DNA of 6,689 nucleotides, taken from an uncultured Ruminococcus sp. (GTDB taxonomy: Bacteria > Bacillota > Clostridia > Oscillospirales > Acutalibacteraceae). Below the pieces are notes generated by a model. That model worked only from the letters and a program-made list of their open reading frames with translations, was not told the origin of the DNA and did not search any database. The position numbers were made by a program, and so were the translations under genes. The DNA lies in assembly GCA_902762335.1 (NCBI GenBank), contig CACWNZ010000079.1:1-6689 (forward strand), read 5' to 3'. Below are positions 6,133-6,689 of the stretch, in pieces; the stretch's first letter is position 1, and each line of letters begins with the position of its first letter.

Positions 6133-6199
6133 GATATAAAGGGCTTATGCCCCGTCCGTATTATCTGATACAGAAAAATAAATAAAGGAGATGTTTGAA

Positions 6200-6689
6200 A
6201 TGATCTGTCCAAAATGCGGAACGCAGAACGATCCTTCAGTCCGTCAGTGCACGGGCTGCGGTACCTTCCTTCCTGATGCTTCAAGTCCGGAATTTTCCGA
6301 CGTAAAGCCTGACGGCGCTCAGGCAGAGCCGTCAAGATATCAGGAGATCACGATGTCAGACGTTGTCGCCAAGAAAAGTCACAAAAAGCTCATCATCTGG
6401 CTTGTCGTCATCGCTCTCGTCATTGCCCTCGGCGTTGCGACCTTCTTCATAGTCAAGGCTATTATAAGCTCCAACAAGACCAACGATATCAAAAAGGACC
6501 CGACGGCCTACGTTTTTGACTCCTATCAGACCGTAGCGCAGGATCTCACCGATAAAGCCAAGGTGATAAAGACCGCCGTATCGGCCCCTACGGGACAGAA
6601 GACCGTAAAGGTCAATATGTCCTACAACACTTATTCTACGGACACCGTCTATGCTGTAGACTCGGATGCAAGAAAGCTGTATTACTCGC
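6200..6689 (+). CDS. Zinc-ribbon, single-pass membrane protein with unknown extracellular domain (3' end outside window)
   Basis: The first 163 residues are visible and the frame is open at the window end. Residues 1-24 form a zinc ribbon with two CxxC knuckles (Cys3, Cys6, Cys17, Cys20). An acidic, proline-containing linker (about 25-60) and a basic KKSHKK stretch precede a strongly hydrophobic membrane helix (about 64-88, LIIWLVVIALVIALGVATFF...). The remaining part (from about 90) is polar and rich in Thr, Asp, Lys and Tyr, and is predicted to lie outside the cell. This zinc-ribbon plus membrane helix plus external domain plan is common in Clostridia proteins of unknown role; the outer domain is not recognised here. 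AAAGGAG (6184-6190) is 9 nt from the ATG at 6200. An in-frame ATG at 6191 abuts the ribosome binding site and is rejected as start. It is divergent from ymdB and has its own promoter. Confidence 0.85.
   Translation, partial: MICPKCGTQNDPSVRQCTGCGTFLPDASSPEFSDVKPDGAQAEPSRYQEITMSDVVAKKSHKKLIIWLVVIALVIALGVATFFIVKAIISSNKTNDIKKDPTAYVFDSYQTVAQDLTDKAKVIKTAVSAPTGQKTVKVNMSYNTYSTDTVYAVDSDARKLYYS

Noticed and set aside
1..6689. Mobile elements, CRISPR repeats, phage defence modules or other new multi-gene system
   Set aside because: No direct repeats with spacers, transposase or integrase motifs, tRNA attachment sites or toxin-antitoxin-like pairs were seen; the genes are mostly core functions.

Overview
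The window looks like a chromosomal housekeeping and sporulation-related segment from a Clostridia-type Firmicute, most likely a Ruminococcaceae/Oscillospiraceae gut or rumen bacterium. This is judged from gene content (SpoVS, YmdB, FakA, RecG), roughly half-GC coding DNA with frequent ATA and AGA/AGG codons, strong AGGAGG ribosome binding sites, AT-rich intergenic DNA and near-consensus sigma-A promoters. The genus is inferred, not proven. No mobile element, CRISPR array, tRNA or rRNA was seen.

Layout. Bases 3-53 (+) are the last codons of a gene ending in a SEC-C zinc motif, probably secA, followed by a nested hairpin terminator (64-112). Bases 181-1002 (+) encode a 273-residue cysteine-rich protein of unknown function. 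It converges on recG (1019-3046, -). The last codons of both genes carry the two arms of one predicted bidirectional terminator (973-1078). Leftward, the minus strand reads ymdB (5221-5991), spoVS (4845-5105), fakA (3126-4820), then recG. A strong hairpin with a U-run sits between fakA and recG, only 9 nt before the recG ribosome binding site. ymdB has a clear promoter (TTGACA-17-TACAAT), and spoVS has its own (TTGACT-17-TATAAT) in the 115 nt gap behind ymdB. The 208 bp region 5992-6199 divides ymdB from a divergent plus-strand gene (6200 to the window end) encoding a zinc-ribbon, single-pass membrane protein. It contains helically phased A/T tracts between the two divergent promoters. No gene-free stretch exceeds 300 bp.

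How the genes fit together. The minus-strand cluster joins two gene pairs that are separate in Bacillus subtilis: ymdB-spoVS (a phosphodiesterase regulator and a small sporulation protein) and the yloV(fakA)...recG neighbourhood. spoVS and fakA are 24 nt apart and probably co-transcribed, while recG probably depends on readthrough of the fakA-recG hairpin. I see no clear new multi-gene system. The most interesting unknown is the cysteine-rich protein at 181-1002, followed by the transcription-end architecture around recG and the phased A-tract divergent promoter region.
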